From Halorubrum depositum (lineage in GTDB: Archaea > Halobacteriota > Halobacteria > Halobacteriales > Haloferacaceae): DNA of 64,000 bases. The stretch is from contig NZ_VCNM01000002.1 of the NCBI RefSeq assembly GCF_007671725.1, positions 496,001 to 560,000 of the forward strand, read 5' to 3'. The first letter of the stretch is position 1, and the number at the start of each line of letters is the position of its first letter. Both the position numbers and the translations under genes were made by a program. This document shows positions 7,798 to 16,355 of this stretch, piece after piece. Under the pieces are notes generated by a model. The model worked only from the letters and a program-made list of their open reading frames with translations. It did not search any database and was not told where the DNA came from.

Positions 7798-8799
7798 TCA
7801 GACCGCTTCCAACCGCGCCCGCAGCTCCGCCTCCGCCCGGTCGACGAGGGCGTCCATCGGCTCGTCGACGTAGGTCGTCCACTGGTCGACGAACCCCGAG
7901 CGCCCGAGCATTCGGACGACCTCGTAAATCGGGCGCCGGGCCGCAAACCCCGCCGGGAGTCCGCCGGCGCGCTCGGCGTATCCGGCGCGGAGCGCCGCCG
8001 CGTACCGGTCCGGTCCCCGCGTGTCGAATCCGTTGAGAAGCTGGTCCTCCGCCCTGACGAGGTCTCGGGCGGGGTCGCCGACGTGGGCCAGCTCCCAGTC
8101 GATCGGGGCGATTCCGCCGGCGTCGGCGTCCCCGACCGGTTCATCGCCGACGACGAACAGGTTCGGCATCGCGACGTCGCCGTGGAGGAGGGCCGCCGGG
8201 GCGTCGCCGAGGCGGTCGCGGTTCGCCTCGACGCAGTCGATCACGGCGTCGTAGTGGTGGCCGAGTCGCTCCGACGTGCCGATCTCCCGGGTTCGCTCGA
8301 TCGTTTTTAAAAGGACGTCCGGCCACGGCGCCCGTTCGAGGGCGAGCCCGTCGCGGTCGTGGCTCCCGACGATCTCGCCGTGGGTCTCGAACCGCTCAGC
8401 GTGGAGGGTCGCCAGCGTCGCGCCGACGCGCCGGAGCAGCGCCTCGCACCGGGGCCCACCCTCGGCGTCGCACTCGCGCTCCTCCCACGCGTCGAGGAGT
8501 TCGCGTCCCGGAGCGGGTCCCGTAACGAGATAGGGCGGGTCCGCGTCCGGATCGGCCGCGAGCACCTCGGGGACGGCGATCGGTCGCTCGGCGGCGACGT
8601 ACCGCAACACCGCCAGCTCGCGGGCGATCCGCGTGCCGTCGCCGTCGATCGCGACCTTACAGAACGCCCGACCGCCGTCCGCGAAAACGACGCCGACCGT
8701 CTCGTTGGCGCCGTTCCACGAGGGGCCGACATCGGTCAGCCGCTCGACCGACCGCTCCGTGAACGCCGCGTCGAGAGCGGTCGTCACGGCCTCGTCCAT
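7798..8799 (-). CDS. Aminoglycoside phosphotransferase-family kinase
   Basis: A 333-residue protein-kinase-like phosphotransferase. A nucleotide-binding lysine is seen at Lys48 (FCKVA), Brenner's motif HGDVAMPNL at 206-214 gives the catalytic Asp208, and IDWE at 233-236 gives the metal-binding Asp234. These are the hallmarks of the APH/choline kinase superfamily. Substrates in this family range from aminoglycosides to sugars, amino sugars and small metabolites; a metabolic role is more likely than resistance in a haloarchaeon. It is convergent with the aldo-keto reductase gene (33 bases apart) and divergent from the following large gene. Confidence 0.9.
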   Translation of the reverse strand: MDEAVTTALDAAFTERSVERLTDVGPSWNGANETVGVVFADGGRAFCKVAIDGDGTRIARELAVLRYVAAERPIAVPEVLAADPDADPPYLVTGPAPGRELLDAWEERECDAEGGPRCEALLRRVGATLATLHAERFETHGEIVGSHDRDGLALERAPWPDVLLKTIERTREIGTSERLGHHYDAVIDCVEANRDRLGDAPAALLHGDVAMPNLFVVGDEPVGDADAGGIAPIDWELAHVGDPARDLVRAEDQLLNGFDTRGPDRYAAALRAGYAERAGGLPAGFAARRPIYEVVRMLGRSGFVDQWTTYVDEPMDALVDRAEAELRARLEAV

Positions 8800-8929
8800 G
8801 TCGACGCATCGCGTCCGGTGGCTGTTAAGACTGCTGTCACGGCTGCTAACACGAGACGATGAACTCCGGTCGTGGCGGGCGAGAGATGCCGAACCGCGGA
8901 AATCACCGACACCCTCATAACTGTTGAAG

Positions 8930-11113
8930 ATGCATCAGATGCCAGTGAGAGACGACGCGTTCGGGGGGCGAGTGGGATTCGAGGTCGACGAGGGGACGCT
9001 CCGCGTCCGCGACGAGCTGGAGGGAGCGGAACTCCGGCTCGTCCTCGACCGCGAACCCGATCTGCGGCCCGCGCTCCCGGAGCTATTCCCGCTCCCGGTC
9101 GACGGTGCGGTCAGCTTCGAGGCCGAGTCGCTGTCGGTCCCCGAGTACGGTTCGATCAGCGTTCGCGACGACGACGGCGACCTCGTCGCCCAACTGAATG
9201 AGCCGCTGGAGCTCCCGCGCGGGTCCTACTGTATCGAGGTGAACGGGGTCACGAAGGCGCTCATCCGAGTGACGGACGTCGAAATCGAGACGAGCGGTTC
9301 GGCCGGCCCGGACCCCGTCGAAATCGCGTTCGACCGTCCGCGGACGGTCACGGTCGGCGCGCGGTCGCTCCACACCCGCCCGGAGGCGACGATCACGGTC
9401 CCGGACGACCCGACCGCGCTGGCGGAGGCGGTGTCCGTGTTGGGCTCGTCGATAAAGGAGTTCTCCCCCGAGCGGTCGTGGCCGACGCTACGCGGCTATC
9501 CGCCCCGGATCGAGCGCGGCGACGAACTCGATATCCCGAGCCCGCTGACCGTGCCCGACACGGGGGTCGAGGTCGTCGTTCGGCCGACGTACGCCGACGT
9601 CTACCGGCTCGCGACGCTGTCGTACTACCTCGGGGCGGAGATGGTGACCGGCGACGCGCCCGCGATACGGCTCGATACCGGATACGTGGAACGGCTTCCT
9701 TCCGAGGGACAGGCCCTCGAAGAGCGGGCCACGGAGCTGCTTCGAACGTGGTTCTTCCTCGACACGCTCGCGCGGACGGAGGGATACGTCCCGTCGGACA
9801 GAGCGGAGTACGAACGGGTCGGCCCGGAGCTCCCTTTCTACCCGCCGAACCTCGCGGATCTCTCGATGAGCGAGCGGCTGATGGAATACCTCGAGGTCGA
9901 CCCGGACACGGTGGCGCCGTACGTCCCCACGTGGCCGACCGAGGCTGTACTGCGCCCCGGGCCTGCGACCGCCGAGCTGTTGCCGCATCTCGCACACGGG
10001 CTGGCGCCGATCCGCGTTCGCGGCTCCCCGGACCCGCCGCGGCCGGACGCGCCGATCGCCCTCGCTACGTCGCCGCAGGCCGCCGACACACTCGGACCGG
10101 ACGCGACCGCCGGCGCGCTCTCGGACCCGGACGCGGACCCGGTGGCGAACGCGAACGGCGGGTCGATCCCGAGTCCGGACGTGGCCCCGATCCCGGCCGG
10201 CGCGTCGGTGTTGACCCCGGCGGCGTACGAGAACGCCCTTCGTAGACCCACGGTCGAGCGCGGCGACGTCGCCGTCGCGTTCCTCGTCGCCGACGCCGAT
10301 CGCGCACGAGCGATCCGGCGGTCGATGACCGACCCGGAGCTCCCGGACGGGATCGGGTCGTGGACCGTATCCGCCGCCCCGAACCGGGAGACCGTCGTCG
10401 GGACGCTGTCCGATCCCGCGTTCGACGTCGTCTTCTGTGGGCTCCCGGTGAAAGATGGCGTCGTCGAGGCGGCGGACGGGCCCGCGGACGTCGCGGGGCG
10501 GAGCGCGGAGGCGGAGCGGGAGGCACCGGGTGTAACCGTGTTCGAGGGGACCGACGCCGCCCTCGCGGCCGGCACCGTCGAGCGAGGCGGTTCGAGCGCC
10601 GTCGCGCTCGACACGGTCGCAGAACCGGATCGGATCCGGACCTTCGTCGGGTTGCTCAGCTCCGGGTCTTCGATCGCGGTCGCGGTCCGACTGGCGTTCG
10701 GCGCCGACGGCCCGGCGGCGCGCTTCGCCGGTGATCCCGCGACCGCCGTCGCCGTCGATCGGGGGCTTCCGACGTACCTGTATTCGGTTCGGCCCGTTAC
10801 GGAGGGATCGTACCGGGTTCTGCTTCGGTCGTTCCTGTCGGCGAGAGCACGGCTCGGCATGGAGTCGTGGATTCTCGACCCCTTCGACTCGAAGCCGTTC
10901 CTCGCCGGTAGTCCGTGGCGCGGGATCGGAGAAACGGACGCGTCCGGCCTCCTCGGCATTCACGACGAGAAGGCACCGGTGATCCGGATCGGGGACGACC
11001 TCGTCCTCTGGAGCGACCGCCTCTCCGCCGAGGACGTCGCGGAGTCGGTCCGGCGGGCGCTCTCGTCCCGCGAGTCGAACGCGTCCGACCTCGAGTCCCG
11101 GACGAGTGATTGA
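8930..11113 (+). CDS. Large haloarchaeal protein with degenerate CHAT-like C-terminal domain
   Basis: About 727 residues and no signal peptide. The N-terminal 150 residues look beta-rich. The middle (about 210-370) is a mixed domain with LSYYLGAEM, FFLDTLARTEG and VAPYVPTWP, which I recall from haloarchaeal CHAT proteins. Residues about 495-620 follow a CHAT (caspase-like) layout: a VVFCGL...DGVVEAADG strand, a VTVFEGTDAA strand, SSGSSIAVAVRLAF, then FAGDPATAVAV. Where CHAT peptidases have His and Cys there are Cys-Gly (near residue 502) and Glu-Gly (near 539), so protease activity looks lost. ATG at 8930 is chosen; ATG at 8939 is equally possible. The function is unknown and the CHAT link is from remembered family patterns. 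Confidence 0.65.
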   Translation: MHQMPVRDDAFGGRVGFEVDEGTLRVRDELEGAELRLVLDREPDLRPALPELFPLPVDGAVSFEAESLSVPEYGSISVRDDDGDLVAQLNEPLELPRGSYCIEVNGVTKALIRVTDVEIETSGSAGPDPVEIAFDRPRTVTVGARSLHTRPEATITVPDDPTALAEAVSVLGSSIKEFSPERSWPTLRGYPPRIERGDELDIPSPLTVPDTGVEVVVRPTYADVYRLATLSYYLGAEMVTGDAPAIRLDTGYVERLPSEGQALEERATELLRTWFFLDTLARTEGYVPSDRAEYERVGPELPFYPPNLADLSMSERLMEYLEVDPDTVAPYVPTWPTEAVLRPGPATAELLPHLAHGLAPIRVRGSPDPPRPDAPIALATSPQAADTLGPDATAGALSDPDADPVANANGGSIPSPDVAPIPAGASVLTPAAYENALRRPTVERGDVAVAFLVADADRARAIRRSMTDPELPDGIGSWTVSAAPNRETVVGTLSDPAFDVVFCGLPVKDGVVEAADGPADVAGRSAEAEREAPGVTVFEGTDAALAAGTVERGGSSAVALDTVAEPDRIRTFVGLLSSGSSIAVAVRLAFGADGPAARFAGDPATAVAVDRGLPTYLYSVRPVTEGSYRVLLRSFLSARARLGMESWILDPFDSKPFLAGSPWRGIGETDASGLLGIHDEKAPVIRIGDDLVLWSDRLSAEDVAESVRRALSSRESNASDLESRTSD

Positions 11114-11168
11114 ATCGCGAGACCGTGATCGCTCGCGATCTCTCGGGTACGACCCTGTCGCCGCCGGT

Positions 11169-11178
11169 ATTTTTTATT
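11169..11178 (+). promoter_or_regulatory. TATA box of the 49-residue protein gene
   Basis: TATTTTTTAT stands out in GC-rich surroundings and ends 23 bases before the ATG at 11202. This supports a separate promoter and a nearly leaderless message for the small gene. Confidence 0.6.
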
Positions 11179-11201
11179 TGCCGGACCACGAACCGCCACG
11201 T

Positions 11202-11351
11202 ATGCCCCAGATCCACCTCGACGAGGAGACGGTCGAGCGGCTCGACGCGCTCCGGGTCGACGACGAGGAGTACGACGCGATCGTCAGCGAGCTGATCGGC
11301 ATCTACGAGGCCGAGGAGCTGACGCTGTTCCGCAGCGGCGACATGGAGTAG
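11202..11351 (+). CDS. Small acidic ribbon-helix-helix-like protein
   Basis: A 49-residue acidic protein beginning MPQIHLDEETVERLDALR. A short beta strand followed by two helices (EETVERLDALR and EYDAIVSELIGIY) is the layout of the ribbon-helix-helix DNA-binding fold, seen in many short haloarchaeal regulators and antitoxins. No toxin-like gene lies beside it, so an antitoxin role is not supported. The start is fixed by the TATA box 23 bases upstream; the longer open frame upstream has no promoter support. Confidence 0.75.
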   Translation: MPQIHLDEETVERLDALRVDDEEYDAIVSELIGIYEAEELTLFRSGDME

Positions 11352-11382
11352 CGACCGACCCCTAGCCGGTCGCGACCCCCGT

Positions 11383-11838
11383 TTACTCCTGATACGCGAG
11401 CCTGACCTGCTCCCACTTGCCGTTGGATTCGAGGTGCGCCTGGAGCTCGTCGGCGTACTCCTGGACGAGTCGCTCGGCGGCGTCGAGCTCCTCGTCGCTG
11501 GCGCCCCCGCCGCCCGAGCCGCCGAGTCCGAGCGCGTCCTTGATCGAGTCGACGAGGCCGCCACCGGAGCCCCCGCCGTCCTGTCCTCCCGGCGCCCCGC
11601 CCATCGCCGCGACCTGCGATCGGACGTTCTCGAGCTCCGGCATGATCGCCGGGAGGCTGGAGGTGTCGGCGACGATGCGGGCGTCGTCCGGATCGGCGGC
11701 GTCCTCGATCTCGAACTCCGTCGCGGTCATGATCAGGCCCCACTCCTGGCTGGAGAACCGCGAGGCCGCCACCCGCTCCGTGAACTGGTTGTCGACGGTC
11801 ATCCGATCGCCGACGATCGCGTCGGTCCACTCGCTCAT
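11383..11838 (-). CDS. Conserved haloarchaeal protein (DUF5799 type, from memory)
   Basis: A 151-residue soluble acidic protein. The N-terminal 75 residues (MSEWTDAIVGDRMTVDNQF, ASRFSSQEWGLIMTATEFEI) form the conserved part. A glycine-rich linker (about 80-115, with GGSGGGG) joins it to a C-terminal helical segment (EELDAAERLVQEYADELQ). I believe it belongs to the haloarchaeal family catalogued as DUF5799, but function is unknown. It is convergent with the small RHH-like gene. Confidence 0.8.
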   Translation of the reverse strand: MSEWTDAIVGDRMTVDNQFTERVAASRFSSQEWGLIMTATEFEIEDAADPDDARIVADTSSLPAIMPELENVRSQVAAMGGAPGGQDGGGSGGGLVDSIKDALGLGGSGGGGASDEELDAAERLVQEYADELQAHLESNGKWEQVRLAYQE

Positions 11839-11937
11839 ACCCTCCAGTTCGGACGCGGCCGTACAAGCCCCTTTCCCTCGCCGCCCTCGGGCCGACGCTC
11901 TCGGGACGCTTTATACCGTCCGAGCCCTCGCTCCGGC

Positions 11938-12360
11938 ATGAACGGACGAACGCGACGAGAGCTGCTCGCGGCCGCCGGCGCCGCCTCGATCGCCGGGCTC
12001 GCGGGGTGTACCGGCGCGCTCCTCCCCGGGGGCGACGGCGGAGACGACGGCGCGGAGACGGTCGACCGAACCGGCGAGGGGGCCGTCTCGGTCGCCGTCG
12101 GGGCGGACGGCGGCTTCTCGTTCGCGCCCGCGGCCGTCCGGGTCGACGTCGGCGCGACCGTCGTCTGGGAGTGGACCGGCGTCGGCGGGAGCCACAACGT
12201 CGTCGACAGGGGCGGCGCCTTCGACTCCTCGCTCGCCGCGGCCGAGGGTCACACCTTCCAACACCGGTTCACCGAGCCCGGTACCTACGAGTACGTCTGC
12301 ACGCCGCACCAGACGCGGGACATGGAAGGAGTCATCGAGGTCGTCGAGCCGGACCGCTGA
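11938..12360 (+). CDS. Halocyanin-type blue copper protein (Tat lipoprotein)
   Basis: A 140-residue membrane-anchored electron carrier. A twin-arginine start (RR at 6-7) and lipobox LAGC (21-24) direct export and lipid anchoring at Cys24. After an Asp/Gly linker comes a plastocyanin-like domain with type-1 copper ligands His86 (GGSHNVV), Cys121 (YEYVCTPH), His124 and Met129. Halocyanins carry electrons between quinone-linked complexes and terminal reductases. It lies next to the menaquinone genes, and could donate electrons to NosZ elsewhere in the window, but neither partner is demonstrated. Confidence 0.93.
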   Translation: MNGRTRRELLAAAGAASIAGLAGCTGALLPGGDGGDDGAETVDRTGEGAVSVAVGADGGFSFAPAAVRVDVGATVVWEWTGVGGSHNVVDRGGAFDSSLAAAEGHTFQHRFTEPGTYEYVCTPHQTRDMEGVIEVVEPDR

Positions 12361-12378
12361 CGGCCGGCCGGTGAGCGC

Positions 12379-13512
12379 TCAGGGGAGCCCGTCGAACGCG
12401 TCGCCCGCGAGTCCGGGGCCGTCCGGCACCGGCACTTCCCCGTCCGCAACCGGACAGGGGTCCGACGCGAGGTCCTCGTCGAGCAGCGAGGCCGTGGCGA
12501 GCCCGCAGTGGGCGACCTCGGGCACCGCGGCCGCGACGTGGACCGCGGCGGTCCGCGCGACGACCGCGTCGATCGTGGTGGTGATCACGGGCTCGACGCC
12601 CGCCGCACGCGCGGTCGCCGCCGCCGCCAGCGCGCGGTCCGGCCCGCCGAGCGCCATCGGCTTCAGGACGACGACGTCGGCCGCGCCGGCGTCGAGGACG
12701 GCGTCGAGCCCGTGGTTCGACAGCGTCTCGTCGAGGGCGATCGGTACCGCGGAGTCGGCGCCGTCGCCGTCGCGGTCCCGGGAGGTCCGGATGTGCCGGA
12801 GGGCCGCGGCGCCGTCGAGGTCGTCGGGGGGGAGCGGCTGCTCGACGTAGGCGAGGTCCAGCGGCGCGAGACGGTCGAGCGCTTTCCGCGCGGTCGCCCG
12901 GTCCCACGCCCCGTTCGCGTCGGCCCGGAGCGCGACCTCGTCGCCGACCGCCTCCCGGACCGCGCGGAGGCGCTCGACGTCGGCGTCAAGCGAGCGCGCG
13001 CCGATCTTCACCTTTACGCAGCCGAACCCATCCGCGACGGCTCGCTCCGCCGCGACGGCGGTCACCTCGGGGTCGCCGTCGCCGACCGTCGCGTTGACCG
13101 GGACGGTCTCGGCCGGCGCCGGGAGATCGCGCTCGGCCGCGAGGCGGGCCGCCAGGGACCGGCCTTCTTCCCTCGCCGCGGCGTCCGCGAGCGCGAGCGC
13201 GAGACCGTGCCGGGCCGCAGGCGTTTCCCGCGGATCGAGTCGGTCGAGCGCGCCGTCGACGAGGGTGCCGTCGGCGTCGTTGACGCCGCGCAACGCCGAC
13301 TCGCACTCCGAGAGCGACTCGGTCCACCCGGGAAGCGGGGCGGCCTCGCCGAGTCCCGAAGTCGAGACGCCGGCTCCGTCGCCACGCTCCTGCCGGTCGC
13401 CGCGAACGTCCCCGGACCCCACGCCGACGAGGAACCCCTCGCGTTCGGTTATTTCGCCGCTCGCCGTGCCGAGCGGCGTCGTCAGGCCGAGCGAGAAGGG
13501 GCGGAGCCGCAC
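12379..13512 (-). CDS. menC: o-Succinylbenzoate synthase MenC
   Basis: A 377-residue enolase-superfamily enzyme that dehydrates SHCHC to o-succinylbenzoate in menaquinone synthesis. The catalytic pair is KVK (Lys167, Lys169). Metal ligands appear in RADANGAW (Asp198) and YVEQPL (Glu224), and ALDETLSNH and VVLKPMALGG follow in order. The GTG at 13512 is chosen as start because it begins two bases after the stop of menA and the protein then starts MRLRPFSLGLTTP, a normal N-terminus. A linker of low-complexity Gly/Asp residues (about 33-52) is a haloarchaeal insertion. Co-transcribed with menA. Confidence 0.92.
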   Translation of the reverse strand: MRLRPFSLGLTTPLGTASGEITEREGFLVGVGSGDVRGDRQERGDGAGVSTSGLGEAAPLPGWTESLSECESALRGVNDADGTLVDGALDRLDPRETPAARHGLALALADAAAREEGRSLAARLAAERDLPAPAETVPVNATVGDGDPEVTAVAAERAVADGFGCVKVKIGARSLDADVERLRAVREAVGDEVALRADANGAWDRATARKALDRLAPLDLAYVEQPLPPDDLDGAAALRHIRTSRDRDGDGADSAVPIALDETLSNHGLDAVLDAGAADVVVLKPMALGGPDRALAAAATARAAGVEPVITTTIDAVVARTAAVHVAAAVPEVAHCGLATASLLDEDLASDPCPVADGEVPVPDGPGLAGDAFDGLP

Positions 13513-13514
13513 GG

Positions 13515-14444
13515 TCAGAGCGCGAGGCCGACGGCGAACGCGACCGCGTACGCCGCGAGGAGCTTCCCGGTCGACTCCAGGGCGGGGTTGAGCGCGTCGC
13601 CGGACGTCTCGGTCAGCACGGTGCGCGCGACGGTGGCCGCCAGCGGGAGCGTGACGAGCGGGAGCAACACAGCGGGGCCGTCCCCGCGGACGAGGAACCA
13701 GAAGGGCGTGAGGTAGGCGAGTGCGAGCAGGCCGACGTACTGGGCGCGCGAGAACCGGTAGCCGAACCGGACCGCGAGGGTGCGCTTGCCGGTCGCCGCG
13801 TCCTCTTCGCGGTCGCGGACGTTGTTGACGACGAGGATGTTCGTCGACAGCGCGGCGATCGGGAGGCTGGCGACGACGGCCGCGAGGGTGACCGTGCCCT
13901 CGGGAATCCACAGGGGGAAGGCGCCGCCGACGAGGGCGGCCGCCTGCACGTAGTAGGTGCCGGTGACGGCGATCACGCCGAAGAAGACGAACACGAAGAC
14001 GTCGCCGAGCCCGTGGTAGCCCAGGGGGTACGGCCCGCCCGTGTAGGCGATCCCCGCGGCGACGGACGCCAGGCCGATCACGAGGATCGGGACGCCGCCG
14101 ATAAAGACGAGGGAGGTGCCGACGAGGATCGCGGCCGCGAACGTCAGCCACATCGCCCGCTTCACCTCGGCCGGCTCGATGAGGCCGCTGGCGACGACGC
14201 GGGTGAACCCCTCGCGATCGTCCGTGTCGGCCCCCTGGATCGCGTCGTAGTAGTCGTTCGCGAAGTTGGTGCCGACCTGGATCAGCGCCGCGCCGACGAA
14301 CGCCGCGAGCGCCGGGAGCGGGGCGAACGCGCCCGTCCGGAGCGCGAGCCCGACGCCGACGATCACCGGCGCGGCCGCCGCGGGCAGCGTCTGCGGCCGC
14401 GCGGCGATCACCCACGCCCGACGCCGCGACACCTCGGTACTCAT
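13515..14444 (-). CDS. menA: 1,4-Dihydroxy-2-naphthoate prenyltransferase MenA
   Basis: A 309-residue UbiA-family membrane prenyltransferase with about eight or nine hydrophobic segments. The two Asp-rich motifs are present: NFANDYYD (60-67) followed by GADTDDREG, and [14 protein letters not shown] later in the protein. It attaches the isoprenoid chain to DHNA in the membrane, the committed step to menaquinone. The start [11 protein letters not shown] at 14444 is preferred to an upstream in-frame ATG at 14483 because the extra residues are not conserved-looking. Directly followed by menC. Confidence 0.92.
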   Translation of the reverse strand: MSTEVSRRRAWVIAARPQTLPAAAAPVIVGVGLALRTGAFAPLPALAAFVGAALIQVGTNFANDYYDAIQGADTDDREGFTRVVASGLIEPAEVKRAMWLTFAAAILVGTSLVFIGGVPILVIGLASVAAGIAYTGGPYPLGYHGLGDVFVFVFFGVIAVTGTYYVQAAALVGGAFPLWIPEGTVTLAAVVASLPIAALSTNILVVNNVRDREEDAATGKRTLAVRFGYRFSRAQYVGLLALAYLTPFWFLVRGDGPAVLLPLVTLPLAATVARTVLTETSGDALNPALESTGKLLAAYAVAFAVGLAL

Positions 14445-14550
14445 TACCGGCGATAGGCGCGTCGCGTCCCTTAACCTTGCCATCCCGGATCGATCCGGCG
14501 AGCGTGACCGAGTCGCACACAGCTATCCCGGTTGACGCCGAGGGGACCGT

Positions 14551-15093
14551 ATGGCCCGCGTTCCATACGTCGACGCGTCGGACGTGCCCGAGGAGTACGA
14601 GGAGCTGTTGGAGTCGTCGCTCCAGGGGAAGCCGCTCCACGTCTACCGGTCGCTCGGCAACAACCCGGAGGTGCTCGCCGGACTGCGCTCGTTCCTCGGC
14701 TCGCTGTGGACCGACAGCGGCCTCTCCGACCGCGAGCGCGAGCTCGTGATCCTCGCCGCCGCGAGCGAGACGCGGAACCGCTACGAGTGGCACCAGCACG
14801 TCAACATCGCCCGCGGCGTCGGCATCGACGACGACGTCATCGCCGGGATCGGCACCGAGGACCTCGCCCCACTCGACGCCGCCGAGACGACGCTGGTCGA
14901 GTACGCGGTCGCGGTCGCCCGCCGCGAGGTCGACGCGATCGTTCACGACGAGGTCGCCGCCCTGTACGACGACGAGACCGTCGTCGGGATCGCGGCGCTC
15001 GCGCAGGGGTACGCCGGCCTCGGCGGGATGATCGAGGCGTTCGACCTCGAACTGGAGGCCGGCACCGAGTTCCACGGCTGGGACCCGCGGTGA
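14551..15093 (+). CDS. Carboxymuconolactone decarboxylase-family protein without CxxC
   Basis: A 180-residue all-helical protein of the CMD/AhpD superfamily, recognised by LSDRERELVILAAASETRNRYEW-type sequence, the HQHVNIARG segment and YAVAVARR. AhpD peroxidase relatives use a CxxC pair; this protein has no cysteine, so thiol peroxidase activity is unlikely and a lactonase or decarboxylase-like, or structural, role is possible. It stands alone, divergent from menA. Confidence 0.85.
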   Translation: MARVPYVDASDVPEEYEELLESSLQGKPLHVYRSLGNNPEVLAGLRSFLGSLWTDSGLSDRERELVILAAASETRNRYEWHQHVNIARGVGIDDDVIAGIGTEDLAPLDAAETTLVEYAVAVARREVDAIVHDEVAALYDDETVVGIAALAQGYAGLGGMIEAFDLELEAGTEFHGWDPR

Positions 15094-15169
15094 GGCGGGC
15101 GGACTGGCCGAACGCGGCTCCCGCCCCGACGACCGACAGATACGACATGGCCCGGTCCGTACCCGGAGT

Positions 15170-15508
15170 ATGAGCGACACGACGGGCGGCGGGGAGGCCG
15201 GCGCGGAGTCGACCGAGGCCGGGTCCACCGAAGCCGAATCCACCGAAGCCGAAGCGAACGGGATCGCGGCCCGCTACGAGGAGGCCGACGGCGAGCGCCT
15301 GCTCACCTTCTCGGCCGACGGCGCCGAGGCGACGATTGCCCAGAACGCCGAGGGGTACGCGATGCTGAAGGTCCGTTCGGGACCGACCGGCGACGAGCTG
15401 GAGCGGTACTACGGGTTCGACATGGCGCTCGACCACGCCGCGGAGCTACTCGGCGTCACCGTCGGCGACCTGCCGGTCCCCGACGCCGCCGCCGACATGG
15501 GGATGTGA
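15170..15508 (+). CDS. Conserved haloarchaeal protein with STEA repeats
   Basis: A 112-residue acidic protein. Residues about 14-28 are a tandem STEA(G/E) repeat, probably disordered. The following 80 residues (IAARYEEADGERLLTFSADG, AMLKVRSGPTGDELERYYGFDMALDHAAELLGV) look like a small alpha/beta domain. I do not recognise a function. The copy-A repeat element begins within 10 bases of the stop codon. Confidence 0.75.
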   Translation: MSDTTGGGEAGAESTEAGSTEAESTEAEANGIAARYEEADGERLLTFSADGAEATIAQNAEGYAMLKVRSGPTGDELERYYGFDMALDHAAELLGVTVGDLPVPDAAADMGM

Positions 15509-15515
15509 GGCGAGG

Positions 15516-15672
15516 GAGTTTCGATACAGTGGCGCGTGCCACCGAGCGCCCGCAGGGCGCGAGGTGCACGCGCGAGGGACGCGGTGAGCGCTCGGAGAGC
15601 GCGAACCGCGAGGCTGGGGAGGTGTGAGGTGTGGTTCTGGGCGGTGAGGAGGTGGGACTTTGGGGGTGGTCG
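15516..15672 (+). ncRNA. Structured intergenic element, copy A (3' domain missing)
   Basis: Domain I folds as GCGCGTG (15532-15538) with CACGCGC (15567-15573), CACC (15540-15543) with GGTG (15563-15566), opposed GA dinucleotides (15544-15545 and 15561-15562), then GCGCCC with GGGCGC closing a GCA loop. Domain II pairs CGCGGT (15580-15585) with ACCGCG (15605-15610) and GCGCTC with GAGCGC, again with opposed GA pairs. The conserved block GAGGCTGGGGAGGTGTGAGG follows at 15610-15629. The sequence then jumps from GGGACT straight to TTTGGGGGTG, so the third domain seen in copies B, C and D has been lost. Whether it is transcribed is unknown. Confidence 0.65.
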
Positions 15673-15772
15673 TCGTCGACTGCGGGTTGGACGGTTACAA
15701 AACGGCGACTGAGTCGGTACGGGTTCTTTCTCCGTCGACTATCTCCGCTCCGACAACTGCCTTTTAAATCAA

Positions 15773-16279
15773 CTATTCGCTCACTTCGACCGTGATCTCG
15801 TCGCGCGCCACGGCGAGCTTGAACGTCGGGACGGTCCGGTAGACGACCTCGACGACGTTCTTGCGTTCGAGGGTCCGGAGGGCGCGCCGCACCTCGTCGA
15901 CGTCGGGGTCGACGTCGAACGCCTCCCGAACCGCGTTGAGCACGCTGACGACCGACTGCGAGCGCTCGTCGGGGTCGGCCACCACTTCGAACACCTGCGC
16001 CACCAGTTCCGGGACGCGGATCGTGTCGGGCGCACCACCCTTCGCGACCGCGTCGGCCTCGATGCCGGGCTCGACGTCGACGAGGCCGTTCGCCTCGGCC
16101 GTCGACCGGATCAGGCTGTCGTCGTCGCGGTAGTAGTACTCCTCGAGATGGTTCTGCAGGTACTGGTGCACCTCGCTGCCGCTCTCGAGCCCCCACGCGT
16201 CCTGCAGCTCGCCGTTCTTCGTCGGCTGGAGGCGGACGATGTCGGCGAGCCGGCTCCGCTCCTCGTCGGTCAGCGCCAT
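15773..16279 (-). CDS. Conserved haloarchaeal HTH protein (DUF5797 type, from memory)
   Basis: A 168-residue soluble protein with two helical, probably winged-helix, parts. The N-terminal part (MALTDEERSRLADIVRLQPTK...) is followed by HQYLQNHLEEYYYRDDDSLIR. The C-terminal part (about 85-165) has VLNAVREAFDVDPDVDEVRRAL, LERKNVVEVVYR and a final beta wing. I recall the family as DUF5797, restricted to haloarchaea; a DNA-binding role is inferred from the predicted fold only. Confidence 0.8.
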   Translation of the reverse strand: MALTDEERSRLADIVRLQPTKNGELQDAWGLESGSEVHQYLQNHLEEYYYRDDDSLIRSTAEANGLVDVEPGIEADAVAKGGAPDTIRVPELVAQVFEVVADPDERSQSVVSVLNAVREAFDVDPDVDEVRRALRTLERKNVVEVVYRTVPTFKLAVARDEITVEVSE

Positions 16280-16355
16280 ACGTCCCCGTTCACCGGGGCA
16301 GGTATGGACGTTCCGGATCGCGATCCGAGGCGGGGGGCAGGGTCCGTCGACTCGT

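Noticed and set aside
11202-11351. Antitoxin of a toxin-antitoxin pair
   Set aside because: The neighbour at 11383-11838 is convergent, has no toxin motif and is a widespread haloarchaeal family.
12379-15243. One very long minus-strand frame covering menC and beyond
   Set aside because: Only its 12379-13512 part encodes MenC; the rest runs through menA and two plus-strand genes in the wrong frame.
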